A stretch of 64,000 bases of DNA from Diploptera punctata (GCA_030220185.1 JASPKZ010010238.1:903501-967500); one strand, 5' to 3'. Positions 1-10,596 are shown, counted from the stretch's first letter. The notes: generated by a model from the letters alone, not told the origin. Numbers and translations are program-made.

Positions 1-300
1 TCCTTTGGCAATAAATAATATGATCTGGTTGCAGTGACGAACAAAAGAAGCAAATGAAGCGTATCAATCGTTTCTCATTTGTTTTCAAACATCGCCGTTT
101 ACATTAAATATATAGATATTAAAAAAATATATATTTTAAACAATGATTTGTGAGTAAACAGCTTAATTTTATTCGTGAAATAGTCATAACAAATGCCACT
201 CTTTATTTCCAAATTCTCTAAATAAATTCACTCCTCACTTCGTGAGTCGTGAATTTATCGATAATTTGGAAATCACTCGTGGCATTACTTATGAAAACAA
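1..300 (+). repeat. rep-X copy 1, cut by the window edge
   Basis: Matches 31017-31735 and 60620-61745 over the stretch with CATCGCCGTTTACA and GTGAGTAAACAGCTTAAT. It contains a ~35-bp near-perfect palindrome at about 220-254 with core CTCACTTCGTGAG, which is repeated in the other copies. There is no coding frame. The class is unknown; it looks like a non-autonomous fold-back DNA repeat. It is truncated at the window start. Confidence 0.7.
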
Positions 301-379
301 CTACCCTACATAAATTTTCCGAGTTAAAATGAGGTAATATCTTGCATTAATAACATTAAAACTGCTTTATATATAATTA

Positions 380-647
380 CACTGAGCATAAAAAAAATAT
401 ATATATATTTTTGTCTCAGAAAGAAACATGTGTGATTCTGATAGTATTTTGTTCTCCTGAAATCAAATATGATACCGGTTTTTCTCCATCGCGCAAGGTT
501 TCCAAGAGACAGGCATTTATAATTTCAAACACTTTAATATTTTCTACATTCATAACTACACAATATTCGAACATTCGGACTCACTTAGAAAGTAAGAAAT
601 GACGATTTTCTGCTATATTTCGCCTGTGAAGTATCCCTCTTGATGGT
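380..647 (+). repeat. rep-Y copy 1, truncated
   Basis: Begins near CACTGAGCA and matches 46128-46680 and 62452-62990 (shared TTTTTGTCTCAGAAAGAAA, CAAGGTTTCC, GACAGGCATTTATAATTTC). The match stops at about 647, inside GATGGTCC, where transposase-like sequence begins. Short frames exist on both strands but none is kept intact across the copies, so I treat it as non-coding. Class unknown. Confidence 0.65.
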
Positions 648-1056
648 CCGAGACAAGGGATGGAACGGTGCAAGATGTGTTGAAAGGTCTGTGCGGAAGA
701 AAGAGACGTTCGACTGATAACAAGAGCACAGTTGCAGTCATAAACTTGTCTCGGATTCTTGTTATTGTTACCCTTGTTGGTGGTTGTGTCCCAAATTCAA
801 CCATCCAACGTCGTTGCACTTGAACAACATTCTCCACTTTCCAATAACACTTCAGTATCCACTTACGTTCATCGAATGATAATCTCGCCGCTATTGTTGT
901 TTATAAAGACGTGAAGATCGATGAACGTGTTGCTATGTTTTTCCAGTGCCTTGTAGATCATACACAACAAAAATAGTACTTCTGTCTCATTTCGGTGTTG
1001 AGAAATAACGTTTTAAAGAGTGTATACATCAATTTGGGACACCCTGTATATCGGTA
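648..1056 (-). pseudogene. Rearranged DNA-transposon fragment, transposase N-terminal region
   Basis: The minus strand (837 down to about 745) reads MENVVQVQRRW...VEFGTQPP...RIRDKF, which I recognise from memory as the N-terminal helix-turn-helix region of insect mariner-like/DUF4817 transposases. The part expected to follow (DGTVQDVLKG..GRKR) lies on the plus strand at about 657-740 instead. CCGAGACAAG at 648-657 and its reverse complement at about 748-757 flank this piece, so it looks internally inverted. A terminus-like GGGACACCCTGTATA lies at about 1037-1052. No complete transposase remains. Confidence 0.5.
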
Positions 1057-1074
1057 GGCCATAAGTAAACACAA

Positions 1075-1940
1075 ACTAGAGGATGCCATTAAATCTTTAG
1101 AGAATGAGGAAGGCTTACAACTCAATGGTATTAATAAGCTGTTAGTTTATGTTGATGATGTAGTACTACTGGGCGATAACGAGGAGTTACTAAAGGCCAA
1201 CACGCACACACTATTGAGTAACACTAAGAAATTAGGACTGGAAGTAAATATCAATAAAACTAAATACATGGTCACACGTAGAATTACATTATATAATGGA
1301 AATGGACAGCTAATGACAAATGAGGGACATTTTGAGGAAGTGGCTGAATTCAAATACCTAGGAACAATAATCACAAGTAGGAATGAGATGCACAAAGAAA
1401 TTAAACATAGGCTCAATTCTGGAAATGCACGCTATTATGCATTGCAGAGACTCTTGATGTCCCAACTCCTTTCAAAAAACGTTAAACTGAAAATATATAA
1501 AACTATTATTCTACCAGTTATATTATATGGTTGCGAAACATGGACTCTTACTTTAAGAGAGAAAATTTTTGGACCAAAGAGAGATGAACAGACAGGTGAA
1601 TGGAGAAGACTACAAAACAATGAACTACATGGTCTTTATAAGAAGCCACATATAATAAGAACAGTTAAGTCTCGTAGACTGCGATGGGCAGGATATGTTG
1701 CACGTATGGGGAATGGGAGACTTGCATGGAAGCTGCTTGTAGGAAAGCCAGAAGGAAAACGCCCAGTTGGTAGACCAAGAATGAGGTGGGAGAATAAAAT
1801 TAACTATGATTTGAGGGAAGTAGATTATACAGGGAATGATTGGAACGCATTAGCTCAGGATAGGGATGTATGGAGAGCTTATGTCCGTGCGGCCATGAGC
1901 CTGCGGGTTCGATAGTGCCAGTGAGTAAGAGTAAGTAAGT
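1075..1940 (+). mobile_element. RTE-A copy A1, 5'-truncated LINE (reverse transcriptase C-terminal half)
   Basis: A long open frame runs from about 1076 to the stop at 1915. It contains the reverse transcriptase catalytic motif as YVDD (other A copies have YADD), an EFKYLGTI block, YGCETWTL, RLRWAGYVARM and the end motif GRPRMRW...LRVR. About 14 residues are missing between LTLRE and GPKRDEQ compared with A4. The 3' end is a short UTR, GTGCCAGTGAG followed by a TAAG repeat. Perfect 14-bp TSDs ATAAGTAAACACAA lie at 1061-1074 and 1941-1954 and define the insertion. 5' truncation is usual for target-primed reverse transcription. The frame is largely open, so the copy is fairly young, but it cannot encode a full protein. 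Confidence 0.85.
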
Positions 1941-1954
1941 ATAAGTAAACACAA

Positions 1955-2760
1955 GGAAACTTTATTTAAACTTTATTTTATAAAATCGCTAATTTTAGTT
2001 ATTTTATATCTGGAGGAGCTTTCCTTCAATTAATTGTGTTTAATCGGATGAAGAAAAGACAGCAGACTACAAAATAAAAACATGTAATATATGTGTCAGT
2101 GATGAGATTAGTTTTTCCGTGATAGGAATATTCTATTATAATCTCTTATATATGCAATACATTATTTGAAAGAGTAAAAAAATGATGTTTCTAAAATCGA
2201 ATTTATTTCATATCATTTTGAAGGAATAAATATATAAAGAATTTGAATGAAATGGAAATAGACTTTCTCTCTTTTCGCACACGCAAACAAAGGAAGGCTG
2301 GAAATTTATATTTTGTTATCCTTTCCTTGATGTATTTTCCTTTGATATCAATCTGTACGAAATGCTTTATGTTTTATTCGCTGAAGTAGTCATTGCAGAA
2401 GGAAATCGTTTTTTTTTTAAATTCTACTGACATGTAATACTACATTTCAACTTTGATATTATAGAGTTTTATTCACTTCCGTGTTTATTCTTTGTTCTTT
2501 ATGTGAAAGAGAAAATGAATAATAAGAAATGACGCAGTAAGAATAGTTAGATTTTCGAATCTGCTCACAATACAACAAAACAAATCTCTTTTTTCTTTAA
2601 ACGCTCTTCAAAAATTGCGTATTAAAATGCAGGCATATGTTTATATTTTACCGGTAGTTGCTTAAAGAAAATAAATATCATCAACACGTGTCCAACTCAG
2701 GGTCGGGTCAAGGAATGAGATGAGATGAAGCCCCTATATTTATAGAGGCTTGTGAACGAC
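1955..2760. other. AT-rich interval with no recognised feature
   Basis: No frame above background and no repeat that I can place. About 2690-2750 resembles the reverse complement of about 34810-34850 (CAACTCAGGGTCG near GATGAGA), so a small shared repeat relic may be present. Confidence 0.5.
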
Positions 2761-2791
2761 AATATTATTATTAATAATAATATTAATAATA

Positions 2792-3003
2792 CTTACTTAC
2801 TCACTGGCACTATCGAACCTGTAGGTTCATGGCCGCGCGGACATAAGCTCTCAATACATCCCTATCCTGAGCTAATGGTTTCCAATCATTCCCTGTATAA
2901 TCTACTTCCCTCAAATCATAGTTAATGTTGTTCTCCCACCTCATTCTTGGTCTACCAACTGGGCGTTTTCCCTCTAGCTTTCCTACAAGAAGCTTCCATG
3001 CAA

Positions 3004-3005
<2 letters not shown>
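2792..3005 (-). mobile_element. RTE-A copy A2, 3' tail fragment
   Basis: The minus strand encodes the RTE-A C-terminus (GRPRMRW..NINYDLREVDYTGNDW) and ends in GTGCCAGTGAG plus a TAAG tail at about 2792-2805. It is 5'-truncated at about 3005, where an AAT array starts. About 200 bp long and not functional. Confidence 0.8.
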
Positions 3006-3081
<76 letters not shown>

Positions 3082-3082
3082 C
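3006..3082 (+). repeat. AAT trinucleotide array (tail of the adjacent LINE-N copy)
   Basis: About 25 AAT units lie directly at the 3' end of the minus-strand LINE-N copy at 3083-3880. On the element strand this is an ATT tail. The same arrangement occurs at 32372-32474 and 50873-50944. Confidence 0.8.
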
Positions 3083-3880
3083 TTTATTTTAGTTGGCAGA
3101 GTTAACGTCATAAGAAGGCCTTCTCTTACACTCAACCACTGAATAATAGAATTATACAAATATTACATACATATTACAATTTTAAGATATTATTAAAATA
3201 CAGACTAAACAAAATACAATGATGATGTAATCTAATACTAGCTAATACTAACAAAAACATAGAATATAATAAAATTAAAATGATATAAAATAAAGTAAGT
3301 AGCTTCCTACATGATTATTAATGGAATGCTCTATATAGTTGTTATGCAGTTAATGTTTTCATTGTGTAGAACTTAAGATATCAGTTAATTTGTATTTAAA
3401 TAATGATAGCGATTGACAGTCCCTGACATGACTGGGAAGTGAGTTCCATGCTCTAGCCATAGATATTGTGTAAGATTCAGAGTATAGACAGGTCCTGTGT
3501 TGTGGTATCAAAAGTAAAGAAGAGTCTTGTGATCTTGTTCCTAAATTGTGATGAGCCGATAAATTTTGAAAACGTGTTGTTAAATAACTTGGTAAATATG
3601 TGTGCAGAATTTCGAATAGTAAGGTATGTGAATGTAAAGTTCTTCTGTCATTTAGGCGTAGCCATGATAAGGCTGAAATGAAGGAGACACGTGGTCATAA
3701 CGACGGAGATTGAATATAAATCGAATGCACGCATTATGAGCACGCTGTAGTCTGTCAGATAGATCAGTTGTCAGATTAGTCAGTAATACGTCGCAGTAGT
3801 CGAAGTGTGGCATTACAAAGAGTCTGTACAAGTATTTGTTTTAATTTTATAGGACAATGGTGCCGGTCGCCAATCCTGAC
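3083..3880 (-). mobile_element. LINE-N copy N1, 3' part (CR1/Jockey-like C-terminus)
   Basis: The minus strand encodes, in broken frames, SDRLQRAHNACIRFIFN then RRYDHVSP, and nearer the 3' end MARAWNSLPSHVRDC then QSLSLFKYKL. These match the frame at 50137-50541. This C-terminal region is typical of CR1/Jockey-group LINE reverse transcriptases (family recognition from memory). The 3' UTR contains GGCAGAGTTAA and CTTTATT before the ATT tail. Several stops and shifts interrupt the frame. Confidence 0.7.
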
Positions 3881-4028
3881 GCACAATCGCAGGGGCGGAT
3901 TGATGAAATGAAACGAAATGGATGCGATGAGTACGGAGAAATGGTGGAATGAAATTTGTGGTAGGGGAAAACGGGAAAACTCCCAGAAAAACCTGCCTAA
4001 GCTCCTTACAACTAGTTTTATATACATC

Positions 4029-4993
4029 TTCTTCTTCTTCCTTCCAAGTATTAGGCCAAGGCCTGTTACGATCCTATAGAAAATTTTCCCTCCAGCGTTT
4101 CATAGGACGGCCCAGTGATCTTCGTCCTCTTGGTATATAATTATAAACAGCTTTGGGGATCCGATTTGAACTCATTCTTTCAAGATGGTGTTTCCAATTT
4201 AATTGGTAGGCCTACTGTTTAATATATTCCAAAATTGGCGCAGTCTTCAATTCTTTTAAGATATCGGTGTTCCTTTTCCGATCCCATCTGGTGTAACCCG
4301 CTGTTCTGCGCATGAATCTCATTTCACAAGCGTTATTCTGCTTTCATGTTGTTTTTTTTAGTGTCCATGCTTCACTACCATAGGTCAACACTGGTCTAGA
4401 CAAAGTGTCATATAAACGTAATCTGGTGTTTTTTTTTGTACAAGGGATGGTTTCATAACTTGATTAATAATTCCCAAACTTTTATTATAACTAGTAACTT
4501 TTTCAGGGATATCCTTTTCATCCCAGATAGAGAGATAATATCCAAGATATTTAAATTGATTAGATCTCTCTAAAATTTTATTCTGGAGACAGATTTTACT
4601 TTGTATGGGGTCCTTCCCATGAAATGCCATAATTTTAGTTTTGTTAATTGATATTTCCATATTAAATTTGGCACCTATTTTTTGTAAATTATAAATTGAT
4701 CGTTGCAAATCATTTTCGGAAAGTGCCAGAAGAGCTAAATCGTCTGCAAAAAGAATAGCATCGAGTTTGAGGTTCCTATTGATGGGTATATATCCTCGTT
4801 GTGTTTTCCTCCATTCATTTATTAATTTATTCATGTATATAATGAAAAGCACCGGTGAAAGTCCACATCCCTCTCTTACTCCAGTGTTGATCTTTTCCCA
4901 ACAAGATAATTTGCCATCTTGTTTAACTGAAATTTCATTAGTTTTATATAGGCCTACATTTAAAATTGAAGCAGTTCTATTATAAATTGGTTC
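4029..4993 (-). mobile_element. RTE-B copy B1, 5'-truncated LINE
   Basis: The minus-strand frame at 4852-4385 carries a reverse transcriptase core: FADDLALLA catalytic block, INKTKIMAF, then FKYLGYYLSIW. Downstream, in broken frames, come a YGSE-like block and PRGRRSLGRPMKRWRENF. The element ends GGCCTTGGCCTAATACTTGG plus a GAA repeat. This layout (palm, C-terminal GRP..RW block, very short UTR, trinucleotide tail) is that of the RTE clade. The N-terminal endonuclease and fingers are missing. Its last ~60 bp recur in SINE-5. Confidence 0.8.
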
Positions 4994-5116
4994 ATGATAA
5001 TTAGCATTATAATTGATGAATAGGATTTAGTTTTAGGCCTAATGTGAGAATGAATCGAAAAGAGAGCGTTTGTCATCATTGAAATATTGTGGAGTTGTTA
5101 CATATTAACTCACTTT

Positions 5117-5210
5117 TATTCAGAACTAGCTAATACCCGGTGTGCGCTGCTGCACCTAAATGAATGAAAATTAATGTGCGTTTTTATGTGTAATTGAATA
5201 AGTAAAAGGA
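5117..5210 (+). repeat. ~151-bp tandem repeat, left portion (interrupted by RTE-C1)
   Basis: ATACCCGGTGTGCGCTGC followed by TTGAATAAGTAAAAGGA matches units at 5923-6330. RTE-C1 is inserted at AGTAAAAGGA, so this portion and the right portion were once continuous. Confidence 0.6.
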
Positions 5211-5912
5211 TCAAGTAATGTTGCCTACTTCTGAAGATCACCTACAAAGAGCAGTACATAGATTGTCAAATATAACCCAAGATTATAATTTACAAATTTC
5301 GGTGAGTAAGACAAAAACTATGGCGTTTCAAGGGAAAATACCGATACGAACTAAGATTGTTATTAACAACAATATAATAGAACAAGTTAATAACTTTACT
5401 TATCTTGACTGCAATCTTTCCTACGACACATGTAAAGACATAGACATAAAATTGGTCAAATTTCAAAAACTTATAGGAACAATAAAAAGCATTCTTTTCC
5501 GAAAAGTACGTCCAGATACAATTCTAAAATTTTATAAAACAATGGCTCTTCCAACTCTACTTTATGGTTCTGAAACCTGGACTCTTACTACAGGTAATTA
5601 ACTGCAGAAATGAAGTTATTAAGACCTTTAGCGGGTTATACGCTTTATGATCACATACGTAATGAAGATATCCGCAAAGCTCTCAACACACCAGCAATAA
5701 CTGAAATCATTAAAAAATATCAAAATAATTGGCATTAACACCTTCTTAGAATGCCAAACAATAGACTACCTCTGCAGCTATTGAACTACAGACCCACAGG
5801 GCGAAGAGATCCAGGAAGACCTAAGAAGAGATGGAGGGATCAATTTCTTTCCTGAAGCGGAACAGGCCAATGGCCTAATCCATACCTGCCATTGATGATG
5901 ATGATGATGATG
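5211..5912 (+). mobile_element. RTE-C copy C1, 5'-truncated LINE with GAT tail
   Basis: The frame at 5218-5601 encodes a reverse transcriptase C-terminal half starting just after the YADD position: SKTKTMAFQG, NNFTYLDCNLSYD, LPTLLYGSETWTL. A shift and stop after SETWTL break it, and the family blocks continue in another frame (EMKLLRPLAGY, NEDIRKAL, GRRDPGRPKKRWRDQF). The tail is a GAT/ATG repeat at about 5894-5912. TSDs of about 10 bp (AGTAAAAGGA) lie at 5201-5210 and 5913-5922. RTE-type 3' end; dead copy. Confidence 0.8.
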
Positions 5913-5922
5913 AGTAAAAGGA

Positions 5923-6330
5923 GCAATCATTATAAATGTATATTTTTTTAGATACCCTGTGCGGATTAATCGGTGTTGCCCAGGAATTTACTTATCCCGA
6001 CGTCCTTGACATAAATGAGCTGAAATACGATAATTAATTTGTTTTATGTTTAGTTAAATACTCGTAAGTAGAAGGAAAAATGTATGTCGTAATTATTTTT
6101 AGATACCCCGTGCTGTTTACCCGGCGTTGTCCCGGAATCTACTCATCCCGATCGTCTTGGCATAAATGAGCTGAAGGACAAAATTTAATGTACTTCTTAT
6201 GATTAGTTGAATAAGTAAAATGAAAAAATATTTATAAATGTATATCGTAATTATTTTAAGATTCCCCGTGCTGATTAACCGGTGTTGCCCGGGGATCTAC
6301 TTATCTCGATCTTCTTGGCATAATTCGTTA
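5923..6330 (+). repeat. ~151-bp tandem repeat, right portion (about 2.5 units)
   Basis: Units start at about 5951, 6102 and 6258 with GATACCCCGTGCTG-like sequence, then CCGGTGTTGCCCGG, ATCTACTTATC, and (in the units at 5951 and 6102) GGCATAAATGAGCTGA and a GTTGAATAAGTAAAA-like stretch. Spacing is about 151-158 bp. A further degenerate unit lies in reverse orientation at about 49885-50015. No coding capacity. Confidence 0.65.
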
Positions 6331-7190
6331 TTGTGAGTTATCCGTAAAAGAATACCCGCCATGTGCTTGCTATGATTGCATACTTTAACAAATTTCTGGT
6401 CTTGTGATTTCAGTATCATAATATTTTGGGACTTTTCTTACGCAGACTTTTCAATGCATGAGAACATTAGTGAATTTTGTGTCGTTATTTATTTTATGTA
6501 ATTGATTTTGGTACTCTTTAACGATTATTTATGTGGAGAATTTGCACCTTTTATTTTAAAAAATCGCACCTATTTTTTTTTCACCTTTTCTGCTAAATTA
6601 AAGCACTTTTTGTACCTTTTTCACCAAAATGTTGCACTTAAAATTCCTAGCTCTGGTGATGAGAAATTTTATTTAAAATCATCGCAGTGAGCAAGCTGAA
6701 ACTGATCAACAGGAGAGGAAATAAAACAGACGTATAAAAACATATCGTTCATTTTGTGCAATAATATCATCATAGAAAGGAAGATGTACATAAGATGATT
6801 GTTCTGTTGAGTTAACTTAACAGGGTTGGCAGAATTGTATTCAGTCAGTCGTTGCATTGCTCCTTTCTTGCGCCAGTGAAGCTTTTGTAGTTGCGTTGAC
6901 TGGAGTGAAGAGAAACGCCAACAAAGAGTGACAGCAGGACTGATGCGACATTGAGGGTGAGAAGCGCGGAATGTCTGGAATTTGAGTCAGCACAACCAAA
7001 GCAAATATTTTGTCTGATACCATTGTACTTCTAAATTAAAACTTCTGATATCCATCTTATAACTTTCTGTTCGAGATAAAAACCAATTTAAACTATGCTC
7101 TTGAGTTTTCTTCATACTATTTTTTATCAGTGCATATTCAATAATTGGAAACTAAATGATTTAGTAACTTGCATATTAACATTTCAAATG
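6331..7190. other. AT-rich interval with no recognised feature
   Basis: Only short frames with no family resemblance (for example 62 residues at 6502-6690). I see no repeat match to other parts of the window. Confidence 0.5.
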
Positions 7191-7277
7191 TGACCAGCTC
7201 AGCGCTCCTGACTATTCTTCATGAGGTACCGGGTTCGATTCCCGGTCAAATCATAGGAATTTTTCCTAAAGGGAAAG
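7191..7277 (+). mobile_element. SINE-1 tRNA-like head fragment
   Basis: Matches the first ~95 bp of SINE-1 at 17232: GACCAGC start, TTCATGAGGT, then GGGTTCGATTCCCGGTCAA, which is a good pol III B box. It is too divergent in the A-box half to be a working tRNA gene, and the SINE body is missing. It abuts the hairpin satellite. Confidence 0.65.
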
Positions 7278-9505
7278 TAACTGTTTTTCCCGTGTATAAT
7301 ACATAGCTTAAACTGGCGTAATACAGTTACCTCTGTTGGTGAAACCGTCCCTTAGGGCCAGTTTCACCAAGAGAGATAACTACATTACGCCAGTTTTACC
7401 CGTGTGTAATGCATAGCTTAAACTGACGTAATTCAGTTACCTCTGTTGGTGAAACCGTCCCTTAGGGCCAGTTTCACCAAGAGAGATAACTGCATTACGC
7501 CAGTTTTACCCGTGTGTAATGCATAGCTTAAACTGGCGTAATACAGTTACCTCTGTTGGTGAAACCGTCCCTTAGGGCCAGTTTCACCAAGAGAGATAAC
7601 TGCATTACGCCAGTTTACCCGTGTATAATGCATAGCTAAAACTGGCGTAATACAGTTACCTCTGTTGGTGAAACCGTCCCTTAGGGCCAGTTTCACCAAG
7701 AGAGATAACTGCATTACGCCAGTTTTACCCGTGTATAATGCATAGCTTAAACTGGCGTAATACAGTTACCTCTGTTGGTGAAACCGTCTCTTAGGGCCAG
7801 TTTCACCAAGAGAGATAACTGCATTACGCCAGTTTTCCCCGTGTATAATACATAGCTTAAACTTGCGTAATACAGTTACCTCTGTTGGTGAAACCGTCTC
7901 TTAGGGCCAGTTTCACCAAGAGAGATAACTGCATTACGCCAGTTTTACCCGTGTATAATGCATAGCTTAAACTTGCGTAATACAGTTACCCCTGTTGGTG
8001 AAACCGTCCCTTAGGGCCAGTTTCACCAAGAGAGATAACTGCATTACGCCAGTTTTCCCCGTGTATAATACATAGCTTAAACTTGCGTAATACAGTTACC
8101 TCTGTTGGTGAAACCGTCCCTTAGGGTCAGTTTCAATAAGAGAGATAACTGCATTACGCCAGTTTTACCCGTGTATAATGCATAGGTTAAACTGGCGTAA
8201 TACAGTTACCGTCCCTTAGGGCCAGTTTCACCAAGAGAGATAACTGCATTACGCCAGTTTTTCCCGTGTATAATACATAGCTTAAACTTGCGTAATACAG
8301 TTACCTCTGTTGGTGAACCGTCCCTTAGGGCCAGTTTCACCAAGAGAGATAACAGCATTACGCCAGTTTTACCCGTGTATAATGCATAGGTTAAACTGGC
8401 GTAATACAGTTACCTCTGTTGGTGAACCCTACCCTTAGGGCCAGTTTCACCAAGAGAGATAACTGCATTACGCCAGTTTTACCCGTGTATAATGCATAGC
8501 TTAAAGTGGCGTAATACAGTTACCGTCCCTTAGGGCCAGTTTCACCAAGAGAGATAACTGCATTACGCCAGTTTTCCCCGTGTATAATACATAGCTTAAA
8601 CTTGCGTAATACAGTTACCTCTGTTGGTGAAACCGTCCCTTAGGGTCAGTTTCAATAAGAGAGATAACTGCATTACGCCAGTTTTACCCGTGTATAATGC
8701 ATAGGTTAAACTGGCGTAATACAGTTACCGTCCCTTAGGGCCAGTTTCACCAAGAGAGATAACTGCATTACGCCAGTTTTTCCCGTGTATAATACATAGC
8801 TTAAACTTGCGTAATACAGTTACCTCTGTTGGTGAACCGTCCCTTAGGGCCAGTTTCACCAAGAGAGATAACTGCATTACGCCAGTTTTACCCGTGTATA
8901 ATGCATAGGTTAAACTGGCGTAATACAGTTACCTCTGTTGGTGAACCCTACCCTTAGGGCCAGTTTCACCAAGAGAGATAACTGCATTACGCCAGTTTTA
9001 CCCGTGTATAATGCATAGCTTAAAGTGGCGTAATACAGTTACCTCTGTTGGTGAACCGTCCCTTAGGGCCAGTTTCACCAAGAGAGATATCTGCATTACG
9101 CCAGTTTTACCCGTGTGTAATGCATAGCTTAAACTGACGTAATTCAGTTACCTCTGTTGATGAAACCGTCCCTTAGGGCCAGTTTCACCAAGAGAGATAA
9201 CTGCATTACGCCAGTTTTACCCGTGTATAATACATAGCTTATTCTTGCGTAATACAGTTACCTCTGTTGGTGAAACCGTCCCTTAGGGCCAGTTTCACCA
9301 AGAGAGATAACTGCATTACGCCAGTTTTACCCGTGTATAATGCATAGCTTAAACTGGCGTAATACAGTTACCTCTGTTGGTGAAACCGTCCCTTAGGGCC
9401 AGTTTCACCAAGAGAGATAACTGCATTACGCCAGTTTTACCCGTGTGTAATGCATAGCTTAAACTGGCGTAATAGAGTTACCTCTCTTGGTGAAACTGGC
9501 CCTTA
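7278..9505. repeat. Satellite of ~20 tandem ~110-bp palindromic units
   Basis: Each unit runs TTAGGGCCAGTTTCACCAAG, AGAGATAACTGCATTACGCC, AGTTT, a ~25-bp loop (CCCGTGTATAATGCATAGCT), then AAACTGGCGTAATACAGTTA, CCTCTGTTGGTGAAAC, CGTCCC. The halves are reverse complements, so every unit can fold into one long hairpin. Starts fall near 7352 and then about every 110 bp to 9393. Three units are ~95 bp because TCTGTTGGTGAAA is missing. The block at about 8012-8530 is duplicated at 8531-9063 (519-bp offset). The last unit alone ends GGTGAAACTGGCCCTTAG, an intact inverse of the first unit's start. Confidence 0.9.
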
Positions 9506-9661
9506 GTTGTTAAGGGTTAAGCTAACTTAGGGTTATTAAACATTTTGCCCGGAATTAAATTTGATGCATGTCTACTGTGTGTATATTTAAAAGTCAGTGG
9601 TTCGCCCAACTCAGATCGTTGTGGAAGTTGTTCGCGAGTCGAAGAATGTTGGGAACCGCTG
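9506..9661 (+). mobile_element. hAT-like non-autonomous element, 3' end
   Basis: GTTAAGGGTTAAG, GGAATTAAATTT, ATGTCTACTG, GATCGTTGTGGAAG and GAGTCGAA also occur in order at about 57460-57600. The end GGGAACCGCTG is the inverse of a hAT-type CAGCGGTTCCC terminus. The satellite lies where the element's interior should be. Confidence 0.5.
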
Positions 9662-9800
9662 CTGTAACACAAAAAAAAAATGATATCGCCATTGTGTACT
9701 GTTTACTTATTCTATAGGCCCCAAAAACCTGTCCGTATTTAATAACTTTCTTTTTTTTTGTGTGTGTGATTACGATATTGCCAGCACGTATGTTTATACG

Positions 9801-9804
<4 letters not shown>

Positions 9805-9859
<55 letters not shown>
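9805..9859 (+). repeat. ATT trinucleotide array
   Basis: About 18 ATT units directly before SINE-2a. Reading frames through it (poly-Ile, poly-Asn) are meaningless. Confidence 0.9.
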
Positions 9860-9861
<2 letters not shown>

Positions 9862-10276
9862 CGGCCGCGGTGGACTAGTGGTTATGCTCCTTGTCTCTGG
9901 TCCCGAGGGTCGCGGACTCAAACCCGGCCGAGGTCGATGCATTTTTTTAGGACGGAAAAATCCAAGGAGAAAGTCCTCCGGGAGGGACTTTAAGCAGTGG
10001 GTCCCGAGTCTGAAGATTTTCAGGCTCGTAAAAAATCCTTAAGCCCGAATGAAAGGCCTCTACGCAACATTTACCGAATTTACCCGTCCTAGTACTACCT
10101 TGGTTTCCTAGATGTTAGTATGAGGCGGAACGCTGACCACGGACCACTCAAAATGACATCTATACGAAAACAAGTGTAAATAAATTACTATGGTTCCAAT
10201 TCTTGCCTGTAGGGGGAGAGCGCCTAAATCTCTGTAAAGGGAGAACATAGGCTTACAATACAATACAAAATTATTA
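9860..10276 (+). mobile_element. SINE-2 copy a, full length, tRNA-like head
   Basis: Head: TCGGCCGCGGTGGACTAGTG then GTTATGCTCC (A-box-like) and CGCGGACTCAAACCCGGCCG (B-box-like). The body includes GGACGGAAAAATCCAAGGAG, GGGTCCCGAGTCTGAAG, GACCACGGACCACTCAAAAT and GGGGGAGAGCGCCTAAATC, ending in an ACAATAC-type tail. Copies lie at 16823, 20395 (reverse), 27820 (reverse) and 44578 (reverse). Non-coding; moved by a LINE that I cannot identify. Confidence 0.8.
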
Positions 10277-10285
10277 TTATTATCT

Positions 10286-10546
<261 letters not shown>

Positions 10547-10596
10547 GCATTTCTGGATGTATTAGAATGAAATTTACAATTTTAGGTTTAGAAGAT

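Noticed and set aside
411..602. Conserved 63-codon frame in rep-Y (also 62478-62669)
   Set aside because: The peptide diverges between copies and is interrupted in the third; an antisense frame is as well kept.
3466..3681. 71-codon plus-strand frame
   Set aside because: Antisense of the LINE-N1 coding relic.
7352..9502. TTAGG motifs as telomeric repeat
   Set aside because: TTAGGG occurs once per 110-bp unit, not in tandem; it is part of the unit terminus.
7278..9505. CRISPR-like array
   Set aside because: Units are contiguous with no variable spacers, units are palindromic ~110-bp repeats, and the sequence is eukaryotic.
9860..9935. tRNA genes at SINE heads (also 7191, 16370, 16823, 17232, 63270)
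   Set aside because: Only A-box/B-box-like parts are conserved, cloverleaf pairing is not credible, and each is fused to a repeated SINE body.
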